Source: Raineyella sp. LH-20 (GTDB lineage Bacteria; Actinomycetota; Actinomycetes; Propionibacteriales; Propionibacteriaceae). From it: 64,000 nucleotides of DNA. The translations under genes and the position numbers were made by a program. Below are positions 32,901 through 41,457 of this stretch, in pieces (positions within the stretch are counted from its first letter, which is position 1; each line of letters starts with the position of its first letter). The notes under the pieces are model-generated. The model searched no databases, had not been told where the DNA came from, and saw nothing but the letters and a program-made list of their open reading frames with translations. The stretch covers positions 3,568,336-3,632,335 of the forward strand of contig NZ_CP137003.1 in NCBI RefSeq assembly GCF_033110965.1, written 5' to 3'.

Positions 32901-34388
32901 TTACTGCCCTCCTGAGGGGTCGGATACTTGACCGGCCGGGGCGGAAGGCCGGTCGGGGCCGGTGGGGACCGCCGAGGGGTCGCCCGACCGCGGGGACACC
33001 GCCGAGGGTGCGCCCGGTGCTCCGGACGCCCTCTCTTCGACGACCAGTCCCATCGCGCCGGCCGGGGCGGACGAGCACGGCAGGCAGGGGTCGGCCTCGC
33101 GGATGGCGTCCTCCAGGTCGACCAGCCGTCGCGCCGCCATCGGGGGGCCGTACGGCCCGGCCGGGTCGCCGTGTCCCTGCTCGCCGGGCCCCGTGTCCCC
33201 GCGGTCCGCGGCGTGTCCCGGCACGTCGTCGGGTCCCGGCGCGTCGCGGTCCGCGGCGACCGCCCGGCGCAGCAGCAACGCCAGCCAGTACTCGTTCTGC
33301 GCCGTGGGGGTCAGCACGGTCGCGGCGCCGACCCGACCGTCGTCGACCGTCCGGTAGCGGTGCACCAGCAGGCCGCGAGGACCGTCCACCCAGCCGATGC
33401 CGACGCCCGCGCCGGCGCCGCTGTGGGCCGCAGGCTCGACCAGGATCCGGCCGTCGAGCAGTTCGGGGCGGTCCAGGATCGCGGCGATGACCTCCACCGA
33501 ATGCACCGTGATGACCGTACGGGCGCCGGCCGCGTGTCCGCCGCGACGCGACCACTCGTCCTGCAGCGCCGCCGCCCGCGGAGTGGTCAGGCGGCCGATG
33601 CGCAGCTGGGCGACCGGACCGACGCGATACTGGCCGTGTTCGGGCCCCACGGCGATCAGGTAGGGACGCGGCGCAGAGTCCCCGGGCATCGACTCGGCGA
33701 CCAGCCCGTCCCACTCCCCCACCGGGGCGGCGTCGATGATCACCCGGCCGTCGGCGGCGACCGCACGCAGCCGGCTGCCGAGCAGGTCGGGCCGGCCGTC
33801 CTCGTCGGCCAGTGCGACGTCGGCACCGGGGAAGTCGTCGACCGGGCCGGCGAGAGGCAGCGTACGGTCCGCGATCCTGGTCGCCGCCGCCAGCGCGTCG
33901 GGCACCAAGGCGCGGCAGCGGTCGCGCGCCTCGGCGTCGATCGGTGTGGCCACGCCACCCGGCACCGCGGTGGCCGGGAAGTGACCGGGCGACCCGACGG
34001 CGGTCATCACCTGCTTGGCGAGGCGGCGCAGGGTCATCGCGTCGTCCCGGTTCGTCGTGACCGCCCGGACGGCATGGGTGGAGATCGCCGAGGCATGGTG
34101 CAGCAGCTGGCGGGAGAGAACGGCGGCCACGGGCAGCTCCACCCCGCCGGCCAGCGACTCGAGCGCCCTGATCCCGGCCAGGTGGTGGGCCGCCGGGCAG
34201 ACCCCGCACAGCCGTTCGACCAAGGACGGCACCTCGGCCGCCAGGTGACCGGTGAGCAGCGGGTCGACGCGCGGCAGCCCGGCGAGGTCGAACCTCGCCT
34301 CCCGCACCGTCCCGTCGGGGGCGCGGTCCACCACGACCTTCGCCCCGAAGGGATCGACGATCTCGTCGAGCACCCAGCGCTGGGTCAT
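32901..34388 (-). CDS. [NiFe] hydrogenase large-subunit homologue, probable maturation scaffold (HoxV/HupK-like)
   Basis: A 495-residue protein related to [NiFe] hydrogenase large subunits. The N-terminal L1-type motif RLCGVCPAAHH (about residue 60) keeps both Cys. The C-terminal L2-type motif DPCLPCSSAP (about residue 440) keeps both Cys but lacks the terminal His that marks the protease cleavage site. There is no cleavable C-terminal peptide, but a 45-residue Ser/Pro/Gly tail. No small subunit is adjacent. HoxV and HupK, which carry Fe(CN)2CO during assembly, are large-subunit relatives of this kind. A catalytic or unrelated function cannot be excluded. It is paired with the HypC-like gene, and its ATG is 38 bp from the divergent hypA. 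Confidence 0.72.
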   Translation of the reverse strand: MTQRWVLDEIVDPFGAKVVVDRAPDGTVREARFDLAGLPRVDPLLTGHLAAEVPSLVERLCGVCPAAHHLAGIRALESLAGGVELPVAAVLSRQLLHHASAISTHAVRAVTTNRDDAMTLRRLAKQVMTAVGSPGHFPATAVPGGVATPIDAEARDRCRALVPDALAAATRIADRTLPLAGPVDDFPGADVALADEDGRPDLLGSRLRAVAADGRVIIDAAPVGEWDGLVAESMPGDSAPRPYLIAVGPEHGQYRVGPVAQLRIGRLTTPRAAALQDEWSRRGGHAAGARTVITVHSVEVIAAILDRPELLDGRILVEPAAHSGAGAGVGIGWVDGPRGLLVHRYRTVDDGRVGAATVLTPTAQNEYWLALLLRRAVAADRDAPGPDDVPGHAADRGDTGPGEQGHGDPAGPYGPPMAARRLVDLEDAIREADPCLPCSSAPAGAMGLVVEERASGAPGAPSAVSPRSGDPSAVPTGPDRPSAPAGQVSDPSGGQ

Positions 34389-34426
34389 CGCCGATGTTCC
34401 TTCCTGATCGGTGCAACGATGGGGCG

Positions 34427-34795
34427 GTGCACGAACTGGGACTTCTCCGCTCCGTCACCGATGCGGTGACCGTCGCCGCCGAGCGTGCCGGGGCGACCGG
34501 CGTACAGGCCGTGGGGCTGCGGGTGGGCACACTGAGCGGCGCGATCCCGGAGGCACTGTACGGCGCCTGGCCGATCGCCGTGGCCGACACCCTCATGGAG
34601 GGCGCCCGGCTCGAGGTGGAGGTGGTGCCCGCGACCGTGTGGTGCCCCAGCTGCGCCGGCGACCAGCCGATCGACGAGTACTTCGCGTTGACCTGCCCGG
34701 TCTGCGGCACGCCGACCGGCACGCTCTCCCACGGCCGCGAGTTCGAGGTGACCTGGGCGGATCTCGACACCGGCGAGGAGAGTGCCGGCCGGTAG
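34427..34795 (+). CDS. hypA: HypA nickel metallochaperone, copy 1
   Basis: A 122-residue HypA. The GTG start at 34427 gives the required nickel-binding N-terminus Met-His-Glu (MHELGLLRSV). The zinc site is formed by CPSC and CPVC in the second half. It delivers nickel with HypB to the hydrogenase large subunit. It is the only plus-strand gene between two minus-strand blocks: 38 bp separate it from the divergent scaffold-like gene, and it converges on the endopeptidase gene. A second hypA lies at 40916, so this copy may serve the scaffold pair. Confidence 0.88.
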   Translation: MHELGLLRSVTDAVTVAAERAGATGVQAVGLRVGTLSGAIPEALYGAWPIAVADTLMEGARLEVEVVPATVWCPSCAGDQPIDEYFALTCPVCGTPTGTLSHGREFEVTWADLDTGEESAGR

Positions 34796-34850
34796 AGCCG
34801 CGGCGCGACCCTCCGCGGCTCGGCGACGGACCGGTGGGCGGATCATCCGG

Positions 34851-35600
34851 TCAGGCACCGGGGCAGGCCCTGGACGGGGTCGACAGCCACTGGTCCAGGA
34901 TCCCGGCCGCCAGCCCGGCGGCCTCCGGAACCGCCTCCGCCACTGCGGCACTGAGGCCCAGCCGCAGGTCGACCAGCTCCGGGACGATGCCGATCACCTC
35001 GACCATCGCCGGCTCCGTCCCGAGCATCCGCGCTGCTGCGAAGACATCGAGCAGGCCCACCTGGTGGGGCGACAGCTTGGTGGACAGCATCCGCGGCACC
35101 TGGTCACCGGTGAGGTGCACCACCGTGCCCGGGACGGGCCCTGCCACGGCGTCGAGCACCAGCAGCAGGTCGGATTCCTGCACCACAGGCAGCAGTTCCA
35201 TCCCACCGGTGCCACCATCGATGAAGTCGACCTGACCGTCGGTGTCGTCCTGGAGTCGGCCGCCGAGCCATTCCTCGCGCGACACACCGAGACGTCGACC
35301 GTCGACCCGCCCGTACGGGTCGTCCGGGTCGTCCGATCGGCCGCCGCCACGTACGTCATCTTCGCGGACATCACCGCCACGTACGTCATCTTCGCGGACG
35401 TCACCGCCACGTACGTCACCTTCGCGGGCCTGTCGTACGGCGTCGAGGAGGGCGAGGCCCACCCCGTCGTCGCCCATGATCGGATTGCCGACACCGAGCA
35501 CCGTGATCCGTGCCCCGAGGGGGGACGCGGCCGCGACCGGGGCCGCGGGGGTGACCTCAGCCCCCGCGTCCCCGGTCCGGTGCCGACTGCTCCCGGTCAC
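34851..35600 (-). CDS. hyaD: Hydrogenase maturation endopeptidase (HyaD/HupD type)
   Basis: A 249-residue protease that removes the C-terminal peptide of the hydrogenase large subunit after nickel insertion. The fold start GVGNPIMGDDGVG, DFIDGGTGGMELL and SPHQVGLLD supply the usual nickel-binding acidic residues and His. Family members are about 160-200 residues. The extra length is an insertion of Gly-Asp-Val-Arg-Glu-Asp-type decapeptides encoded by a 30-nt repeat (35345-35434). The GTG start overlaps the cytochrome stop (GTGA), supporting this long N-terminus, though a later start is possible. Confidence 0.88.
   Translation of the reverse strand: MTGSSRHRTGDAGAEVTPAAPVAAASPLGARITVLGVGNPIMGDDGVGLALLDAVRQAREGDVRGGDVREDDVRGGDVREDDVRGGGRSDDPDDPYGRVDGRRLGVSREEWLGGRLQDDTDGQVDFIDGGTGGMELLPVVQESDLLLVLDAVAGPVPGTVVHLTGDQVPRMLSTKLSPHQVGLLDVFAAARMLGTEPAMVEVIGIVPELVDLRLGLSAAVAEAVPEAAGLAAGILDQWLSTPSRACPGA
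35345..35434. repeat. In-frame tandem repeat, 30-nt unit x3
   Basis: Three copies of a 30-nt unit (beginning CGCCACGTACGTCATCTTCG) at 35345, 35375 and 35405 inside the endopeptidase gene. They add ten-residue acidic repeats between the first strand and the rest of the fold. Confidence 0.92.
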
Positions 35601-36829
35601 TCGATCTCCGGCGCGTCGACCGGCTTGGCACCGCGGCGCAGCCACACGCCGCCGTTGATCATCGCGGAAACGCCACCGTGGCGTTCCAGCGAGTCAGCGC
35701 GGACAGCCAGGTAGACGTGGATGATCACGAACACCCACAGCAGGAACATCACGGCCGTGTGGAACAGCCGCACCCCGGGGATGCCGAACCAGTGCACCGG
35801 CATCGACGCCAGCCGCCACAGCGGGTTGCTCTGGTGGTAGAGCCCGAAGAGCGTCAGACCGGTCGCCATCTGCACCGCGCAGGCGATATAGACCGCCGTG
35901 TAGGTGAGCTGCTGCAGCGGGTTGTGGCCCAGGTAGAGCGGCGACTCCTCCTTGATCAGTGCGTAGTGCTGGACGACGCGCCCCAGGTTGTGGACGTCTT
36001 CCTTGCGCTTGAGCGGCCAGAACGCCGACCAGCGCAGGTACGGATCACGGGAGGTGGAGGCCAGCACCACACGGGTCGCGCCGACCACCAGCCAGATGAA
36101 CGCCGCGGTGAAGTGGATGAAGCGGATCCACCCCATCAGGAACCCGGTCGGCTCCCCGGCGTCCGCCGTCGGGCCGAAGAACGGGTCCATGATCAGGTAG
36201 CCGGTGCAGCTCAGGATGAACACCATCGCGACGTTGATCCAGTGCTGCATCCGCAAGGTGCCGGTCCACAGGTTCACCCGCACCCAGCTGCCGGGCTGGG
36301 CGGCCATGTCGCCACTGCCCGAGCCGTCCGCGTCGGGGCGTACGGTGACGAACCCTTCGAGACGGTACGCCCCGACGGTCCCGTCCGGCGCCACCGGCGC
36401 GATCGCCACGGCGAGGGCCCGGCAGCCACGCCGTCGTGCCATCGCCGCATTGCGCCGCGCCACGGACTTGTCCTCGAAGCCGTTGCCGACCTGCTCCAAC
36501 ACGTCGGGGAGCCGGCCACGCATCACCATCAGGTCGGCGGTGCGATCGGCGCTGATCGGGAACTCCCGCACCCGGGTGAGGCTGAACCGCCGGTCGGTGC
36601 GCGCCGGATCGACGTCGGCCGGGTCCGGCACGGGCAGTGTGATGCCGGGGTGTTCCGAGCGCATCGACCGGCGGAGTGCCCGTTCCACCGGGTCGGTGCT
36701 GCCGGCCGGGGACAATGCGGCCAGGGCCTGTACCCGGGCCTCACTGAGATGGCCCAGGCTGAACGCCGACCCCACCCAGATCCGCGGGGCGCCCGCAGCC
36801 GGCGCCGAGGAGGACTCGGTGATGCTCAT
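35597..36829 (-). CDS. hyaC: Hydrogenase b-type cytochrome subunit with N-terminal extension
   Basis: A 410-residue protein. The C-terminal 230 residues are a four-helix cytochrome b of the HyaC/HupC family, with haem-ligand candidates in MQHWINV, IHFTAAFIW and the pair LFHTAVMFLLWVFVIIHVY. This subunit anchors the hydrogenase and passes electrons to the quinone pool. The first 180 residues are a soluble extension absent from standard HyaC (about 220-240 residues). They have no recognised domain, and one stretch reads ARRRGCRALAVAIAP. The start ATG overlaps the large-subunit stop by 4 bp. Confidence 0.88.
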   Translation of the reverse strand: MSITESSSAPAAGAPRIWVGSAFSLGHLSEARVQALAALSPAGSTDPVERALRRSMRSEHPGITLPVPDPADVDPARTDRRFSLTRVREFPISADRTADLMVMRGRLPDVLEQVGNGFEDKSVARRNAAMARRRGCRALAVAIAPVAPDGTVGAYRLEGFVTVRPDADGSGSGDMAAQPGSWVRVNLWTGTLRMQHWINVAMVFILSCTGYLIMDPFFGPTADAGEPTGFLMGWIRFIHFTAAFIWLVVGATRVVLASTSRDPYLRWSAFWPLKRKEDVHNLGRVVQHYALIKEESPLYLGHNPLQQLTYTAVYIACAVQMATGLTLFGLYHQSNPLWRLASMPVHWFGIPGVRLFHTAVMFLLWVFVIIHVYLAVRADSLERHGGVSAMINGGVWLRRGAKPVDAPEIE

Positions 36830-38565
36830 GACGCCACCACGGCCAGGTCGGATCCGTCGGGATCCAGCACGTGCACGGCGCAGGACATGCACGGGTCGAA
36901 GGAGTGGATGGTGCGCAGCGGCTCCAACGGCTGGGCGGGATCGACCAGCGGGTGCTTGCCGTTGCCTGCCAGCGACTCCTCGTACGGTCCCTGCTTGCCG
37001 TCGGCGTCGCGCCCGCCGCCGAGCCAGGTGGTCGGCACCACGGCCTGGTAGCGCGCCACCTTGCCCTTCTCGATGGTCACCCAGTGGCTGAGGAACCCGC
37101 GCGGCACCTCGACCAAGGAGAAGCCCGAGGACTGGCCCGGCCAGGACGAGGGTTCCCAACGGGAGGCGTCGAAGACGTCGATGTCGCCGCCGACGATGTT
37201 CTTCACGAACGTCGGGAAGGTGTTCTGCGACAGGATGTCGGCGATCAGCGCGCACTCCAGGGCACGGGCGAGGGTACGTCCGGCGGTCGAGTTGAGTTGT
37301 GCGACACGGATCCCCAGCTTCTTGCAGGCGTCGTCGACAAGCTTCTTCGTGGCCGGGTGACCCTGCGCGTACCCCAGGATCACGCGTGCCACCGGCCCGA
37401 CCTGGACCACCCGGCCGTCGTAGCGCGGGGCCTTGCTCCAGGTGTACTCCTTGCCGTCGGCCAGCCACTCGTACGGCGGCTTGGGGCCGGTGTAGTGCGG
37501 TGAGGTCTCGCCCTTGTCCGGGGTGAGACCGATGTCGCCCTCCTCGTACGTGTACCAGGCCGAACTCACCCACTCGGCGATCTTCGTCGGGTCGAACGGG
37601 TGGACGGTGCCGAGATCGCCGTCATAGATCGCGCCCGGCTTGACCTCGTTGTACGGCGAGGTGAGACGCGAGGAGGCGGGGTCACCGGCGTACGTGGCTC
37701 CGGCCATGCCCACGGCGAGGTAGTTGGGCTGGGCGGCACCGATGTCGAAGTAGTCCTTGTAGACGCCCATGATGGCCATCGCGTCGGGGACGTAACAGGC
37801 CGACACAAACTCGCTGGACTCGGCGATCCACTGCTTGATCTGGTCCAGCTGCACCTCGTTGATCGACTCCGAGTGGCTCGGATCGATCGTGCAGGCCATG
37901 CCGCCGACGAGGAAGTTCGGGTGCGGGTTCTTGCCGCCGAAGACGGTGGCGATGCGGATCATCGACCGCTGGAACTCCAGGGCGTCCAGGTAGTGCGCCA
38001 CCGCCATCAGGTTGGCTTCCGGTGGCAGCCGGTAATCGGGGTGGTCCCAGTAGCCGCCGGTGAAGATGCTCAGCTGACCGGAGGCGAGGATGCCCTTGAC
38101 CGTGTCACGCACCTCGGTCATCCGGGCGAGGGTGTTGCCCTTCCAGGTGGACCCGATCGCCTTGGCGAAGTCGACCGCCTTCTGCGGATCGGCGGTCGCG
38201 GCGGAGGGGACGTTGACCCAGTCGAGGGCGTGCAGGTGGTAGAAGTGGATGACGTGGTCCTGGATGTTCTGCGAGGCCATCACCATGTCACGGATCAGCC
38301 GCGCCTGCTCCGGAGGGTTCGACCCGATCGCATTCTCCACGGCGACGATCGAGGCGACGGCGTGCACCGAGGTGCACACCCCGCAGATGCGCTGGGCGAA
38401 AGCCCAAGCATCCCGCGGGTCACGGCCGGCGATGATGGTTTCGATGCCCCGGAACTGGGTGGTCTCGCTCCACGCCTTCTCGATCTTCTTGCTGCCGGTC
38501 TCCAACTCGATCCGCAGGTGCCCCTCGATCCGAGTGAGGGGATCGATCACGACTCGCTGTGCCAT
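36826..38565 (-). CDS. hyaB: [NiFe] uptake hydrogenase large subunit
   Basis: A 579-residue catalytic subunit. The L1 motif RICGVCTSVH lies near residue 60, and the L2 motif DPCMSCAVH lies 16 residues from the end. The four Cys bind the Ni-Fe(CN)2CO centre, and the peptide after His (VLDPDGSDLAVVAS) is the stretch removed by the HyaD-type protease. It lacks a signal peptide and is expected to be co-exported with the Tat-signalled small subunit. The gene starts 2 bp after the small-subunit stop and overlaps the cytochrome by 4 bp. Group 1 (membrane-bound H2 uptake) is supported, but the subgroup needs phylogeny. Confidence 0.95.
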   Translation of the reverse strand: MAQRVVIDPLTRIEGHLRIELETGSKKIEKAWSETTQFRGIETIIAGRDPRDAWAFAQRICGVCTSVHAVASIVAVENAIGSNPPEQARLIRDMVMASQNIQDHVIHFYHLHALDWVNVPSAATADPQKAVDFAKAIGSTWKGNTLARMTEVRDTVKGILASGQLSIFTGGYWDHPDYRLPPEANLMAVAHYLDALEFQRSMIRIATVFGGKNPHPNFLVGGMACTIDPSHSESINEVQLDQIKQWIAESSEFVSACYVPDAMAIMGVYKDYFDIGAAQPNYLAVGMAGATYAGDPASSRLTSPYNEVKPGAIYDGDLGTVHPFDPTKIAEWVSSAWYTYEEGDIGLTPDKGETSPHYTGPKPPYEWLADGKEYTWSKAPRYDGRVVQVGPVARVILGYAQGHPATKKLVDDACKKLGIRVAQLNSTAGRTLARALECALIADILSQNTFPTFVKNIVGGDIDVFDASRWEPSSWPGQSSGFSLVEVPRGFLSHWVTIEKGKVARYQAVVPTTWLGGGRDADGKQGPYEESLAGNGKHPLVDPAQPLEPLRTIHSFDPCMSCAVHVLDPDGSDLAVVAS

Positions 38566-38567
38566 CG

Positions 38568-39890
38568 CTACTCCGCCTTTCCTTCCCCGTCACCCGAGGT
38601 CATCGCGTCCGGTGGTGCCACCGGTGGTGTGCTGTCCGTGCCGGACGTCGGGGCTGCGCCCGGCAGCGTCCCGGTCGATGTGGTCGCCGCGGGGGCGGAG
38701 TCACCGTCGGTCGCGTCCGGCGACTGGGGCTTCCACTCCCGCTCACTGTCGCCGAAGGCCTGCAACGGTCCGGCCGCCGCGGCCGATCCGCGCGAACCGG
38801 CCTGGCGTACGGCGGTGAGGCCGGCATGCAGACCGACTCCGGCGACTGTCGCGCCGACCAGACCCCAGCCGACCTTCTCGGCGGTCGACTCGATGCCGAG
38901 ACCGGTGACGTCGGGCAGCGTGCGGTAGAACGGGGTGAAGCGGTCGAAGAAGTGCTTCTCGGTGCATCCGATGCACGGGTGTCCGGCACCGATCGGCCAG
39001 CTGGTGTGCAGGTTCCACTGGAAGATCGGGCACGGGCTGAACGTGCTCGGACCCTTGCAGCCCACCTCGTAGAGGCACCATCCGGAACGCGCCCCGGTGT
39101 CGTCGAACGTACGGACGTACTGGCCGGCGTCGAAGTGGGGACGGCGCGGGCAGGAGTCGTGGATCCGCTGGTCGTACGCGAACAGCGGCCGGCCCTCGGC
39201 GTCGGTCTGCGGCAGGGCACCGTTGTGGCCGAGGACGTACGCCACGGTCGCGGTGATCACCTCACCGATCGGGGGGCAGCCGGAGACGTTGATGACCGGC
39301 TTGTCCTTGATGATCTGGTCGACGCCGACGGCGCCGGTCGGGTTCGGGTTGGACGCCTGGACCGATCCCCACACGGCGCAGGCGCCGACCGCCAGGATCG
39401 CAACGGCGTTTTCGGCCGACTCGCGCAGCACCTGCTCGGCGGACTTGCCGCCGATGACGCAGTAGGCGCCGTTCTCCTTCACCGGCACCGACCCGTTGAC
39501 CACCAGCAGGTGCTCCTGCGCGTTCAGGTCGTCGAGTGCCTTGTTGGCCGCGTCACCCGCTGCGGCCATCACCAGCTCGTTGTAGTTGACCGACAGCAGG
39601 CTGAGCACGATCTCCTCGACCGTGGTGCCACCGGAGCGCAGGGTGCTCTCCATGCAGCCGGTGCACTCCTGGAGCTGGAGCCACACCACGTTCGGCTTGG
39701 TCACCGCCCCCAGCTTGTCGGCGATCTCCTCCGCGCTGGCCGGAGGCGCGCCTGCGGCCGCCGTCCCCCCCATTGCGAAGACGGCCGCCAGGCTTCCGCA
39801 GAAGGCCAGGAAATCCCGGCGCTTCACGCCCGCGCGCGCGAGATTCGCGGCGAGCGTCGGTTCCTGCCAGCCCTCAGGTTGGTATGTCAT
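38568..39890 (-). CDS. hyaA: [NiFe] uptake hydrogenase small subunit (Tat-exported)
   Basis: A 440-residue electron-transfer subunit. The start ATG ends at 39890, with a GGAGGAGAGG site upstream. The Tat signal is KRRDFLAFCGSLAAVF. The proximal cluster motif is ECTGCMES, with Gly where oxygen-tolerant enzymes have an extra Cys, and WGSVQA has Ser where they have the sixth Cys. It is therefore a standard four-Cys proximal cluster. The distal cluster has HDSCPRR and later Cys, and the medial cluster lies in SPCPIFQWN to GHPCIGC. A C-terminal membrane helix ([19 protein letters not shown]) and a Ser/Thr/Pro/Asp-rich tail follow. Confidence 0.95.
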   Translation of the reverse strand: MTYQPEGWQEPTLAANLARAGVKRRDFLAFCGSLAAVFAMGGTAAAGAPPASAEEIADKLGAVTKPNVVWLQLQECTGCMESTLRSGGTTVEEIVLSLLSVNYNELVMAAAGDAANKALDDLNAQEHLLVVNGSVPVKENGAYCVIGGKSAEQVLRESAENAVAILAVGACAVWGSVQASNPNPTGAVGVDQIIKDKPVINVSGCPPIGEVITATVAYVLGHNGALPQTDAEGRPLFAYDQRIHDSCPRRPHFDAGQYVRTFDDTGARSGWCLYEVGCKGPSTFSPCPIFQWNLHTSWPIGAGHPCIGCTEKHFFDRFTPFYRTLPDVTGLGIESTAEKVGWGLVGATVAGVGLHAGLTAVRQAGSRGSAAAAGPLQAFGDSEREWKPQSPDATDGDSAPAATTSTGTLPGAAPTSGTDSTPPVAPPDAMTSGDGEGKAE

Positions 39891-40017
39891 GCCACTGCCC
39901 TCTCCTCCCGCGCCCCCCGGCGCTCGCTCGGCAGCAGGCTGCGTCACGCGGCTGAACGCGGCGAGTCTGCACTGATCTCCGTCAGGCTAGACCTCTACGG
40001 CACGTGTAGTGGTCCGC

Positions 40018-40938
40018 TCAGCGCACGATGTTCCCACCAACGGAACGACGGCATCCGGCGGTCACCCAGGCCACCCAGGCGTCGACCCCTGCGCCGGTCC
40101 GTGCCGAAGTCTCGATGACCGTCGCGGTGGGGTTCACCGCCCGCAGATTGCGCAGGAAGAGGTCCTTGTCGAAGTCGAGGTAGGGGGCCAGATCCATTTT
40201 GTTGAGCACCACCACCTCGACCGAACGGAACATCACCGGATACTTGAGGGGCTTGTCCTCGCCCTCTGTGATGGAGAACACCATCGCCTTGTGGTGCTCG
40301 CCGACGTCGAACTCCGCCGGGCAGACCAGGTTGCCGACGTTCTCGATGATCACCAGGTCGAGGGAGTCCAGGTCGAGACCCTGCAACGCGGTCGCCACCA
40401 TCGGGGCGTCCAGGTGGCACTCGCCGCCGAACCCGTCGCCGGTGTTGAGCAGCGAGATGCAGGCACCGAACCCGTCGAGCCGTTCCGCGTCCAGCGGCGT
40501 CTCGATGTCGCCCTCGATGACGCCGACCCGGACGACGTCCTGCAGGGCGGCGAGCGTACGGGCCAGCAGCGTGGTCTTGCCCGCGCCCGGCGAGCTCATC
40601 AGGTTCACCGCCCGGACACCGGCGGCGTCGAGGGCCGTACGGTTCGCGGCGGCCAACCGGTCGTTCTCGGCGTAGATGTCCTCGAGGATCTCGATCCGTT
40701 CCCGACCGGTGCCGTAGCCGGAGTGGTCACCGATCAGCTGGTCCAGGTCGTCCGATCCGGTGTGCGGCCGGCCGTCGTCCGGGTGGCCGTGGGCGTCGAC
40801 CCCGTGATGCTGGTGGTCATGATGCTCGTGGTCATGATGCTCGTGGTCGTGGGCCCCCTCGGACCCGTGGGAGTGGCCGTGACCGTCATGCTCGTGGTCG
40901 TGGACCGTCCCGTCGTCATGCCGATGGAAGCGCCCCAT
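40018..40938 (-). CDS. hypB: HypB nickel-binding GTPase
   Basis: A 306-residue protein. Residues 3-60 are a His/Asp-rich nickel store (HDHEHHDHEHHDHQHH). The GTPase part has the P-loop SSPGAGKTT (about residue 115), switch GDIETPLDAERL, a nickel-site CH (GGECHLDAP) and NKMD. It delivers nickel to the hydrogenase precursor with HypA. It overlaps hypA copy 2 by 23 bp and lies 127 bp upstream of the small-subunit start on the same strand, so hypA-hypB-hyaABCD is probably one operon. Confidence 0.95.
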   Translation of the reverse strand: MGRFHRHDDGTVHDHEHDGHGHSHGSEGAHDHEHHDHEHHDHQHHGVDAHGHPDDGRPHTGSDDLDQLIGDHSGYGTGRERIEILEDIYAENDRLAAANRTALDAAGVRAVNLMSSPGAGKTTLLARTLAALQDVVRVGVIEGDIETPLDAERLDGFGACISLLNTGDGFGGECHLDAPMVATALQGLDLDSLDLVIIENVGNLVCPAEFDVGEHHKAMVFSITEGEDKPLKYPVMFRSVEVVVLNKMDLAPYLDFDKDLFLRNLRAVNPTATVIETSARTGAGVDAWVAWVTAGCRRSVGGNIVR

Positions 40939-41335
40939 CGCGATCTCCTTTCCCCAGGTGAGCCTCGCTCCGGTCGGCGCGGTCGCCGGTCGGGATCGAG
41001 GTCCGTACGTCGACAGCGGTGAGCACGAACTGCTCCCCGCTGGTCAGTGAGGTGTCGGTCGACCCGCAGACCCGGCAGTCGAAGCCGAGCTCGGGGCCGA
41101 GCCGTGTGCTGGTGCCGCAGGCCCGGCAGGCGAGCACGGCCGGCAGCTGGCGCAGGTCCAGCCGGGCCCCCGCCAGCAGGGTGTCCTTGACCACGAAGGT
41201 CCAGGCGAATCGCATCGCCTCGGGCACCACCTGGCGCAACTCGCCGACGTCGACGTGGACGACCTCGACCTCACGGTCGCCGGTCGCCCGGGTGACGGCC
41301 GCCGCCAACTGCCGGCACAGGGACACCTCATGCAT
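40916..41335 (-). CDS. hypA: HypA nickel metallochaperone, copy 2
   Basis: A 139-residue HypA. The start was set at the ATG ending at 41335 because nickel binding requires Met-His-Glu at the N-terminus (MHEVSLCRQL). The zinc site is CRAC and CRVC. It has a longer tail than copy 1. The 3' end overlaps hypB by 23 bp. It heads the main hydrogenase operon and is divergent from hypF across a 122-bp spacer that should hold both promoters. Confidence 0.92.
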   Translation of the reverse strand: MHEVSLCRQLAAAVTRATGDREVEVVHVDVGELRQVVPEAMRFAWTFVVKDTLLAGARLDLRQLPAVLACRACGTSTRLGPELGFDCRVCGSTDTSLTSGEQFVLTAVDVRTSIPTGDRADRSEAHLGKGDRDGALPSA

Positions 41336-41457
41336 GCCGACCAGTCTCGCACCCGCCACGGACGGCGTCCGGCCGTGCTCTCGTGGCAGCGGTCCCGGCG
41401 GTCCCGCCGACCACGGCCACCGCAGTAGGGTGACTGCGCGCCGTCGAGGAGGGTGAG

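Noticed and set aside
38568..39890. Oxygen-tolerant (six-Cys) hydrogenase
   Set aside because: The two extra Cys positions are Gly (ECTGC) and Ser (WGSVQA).
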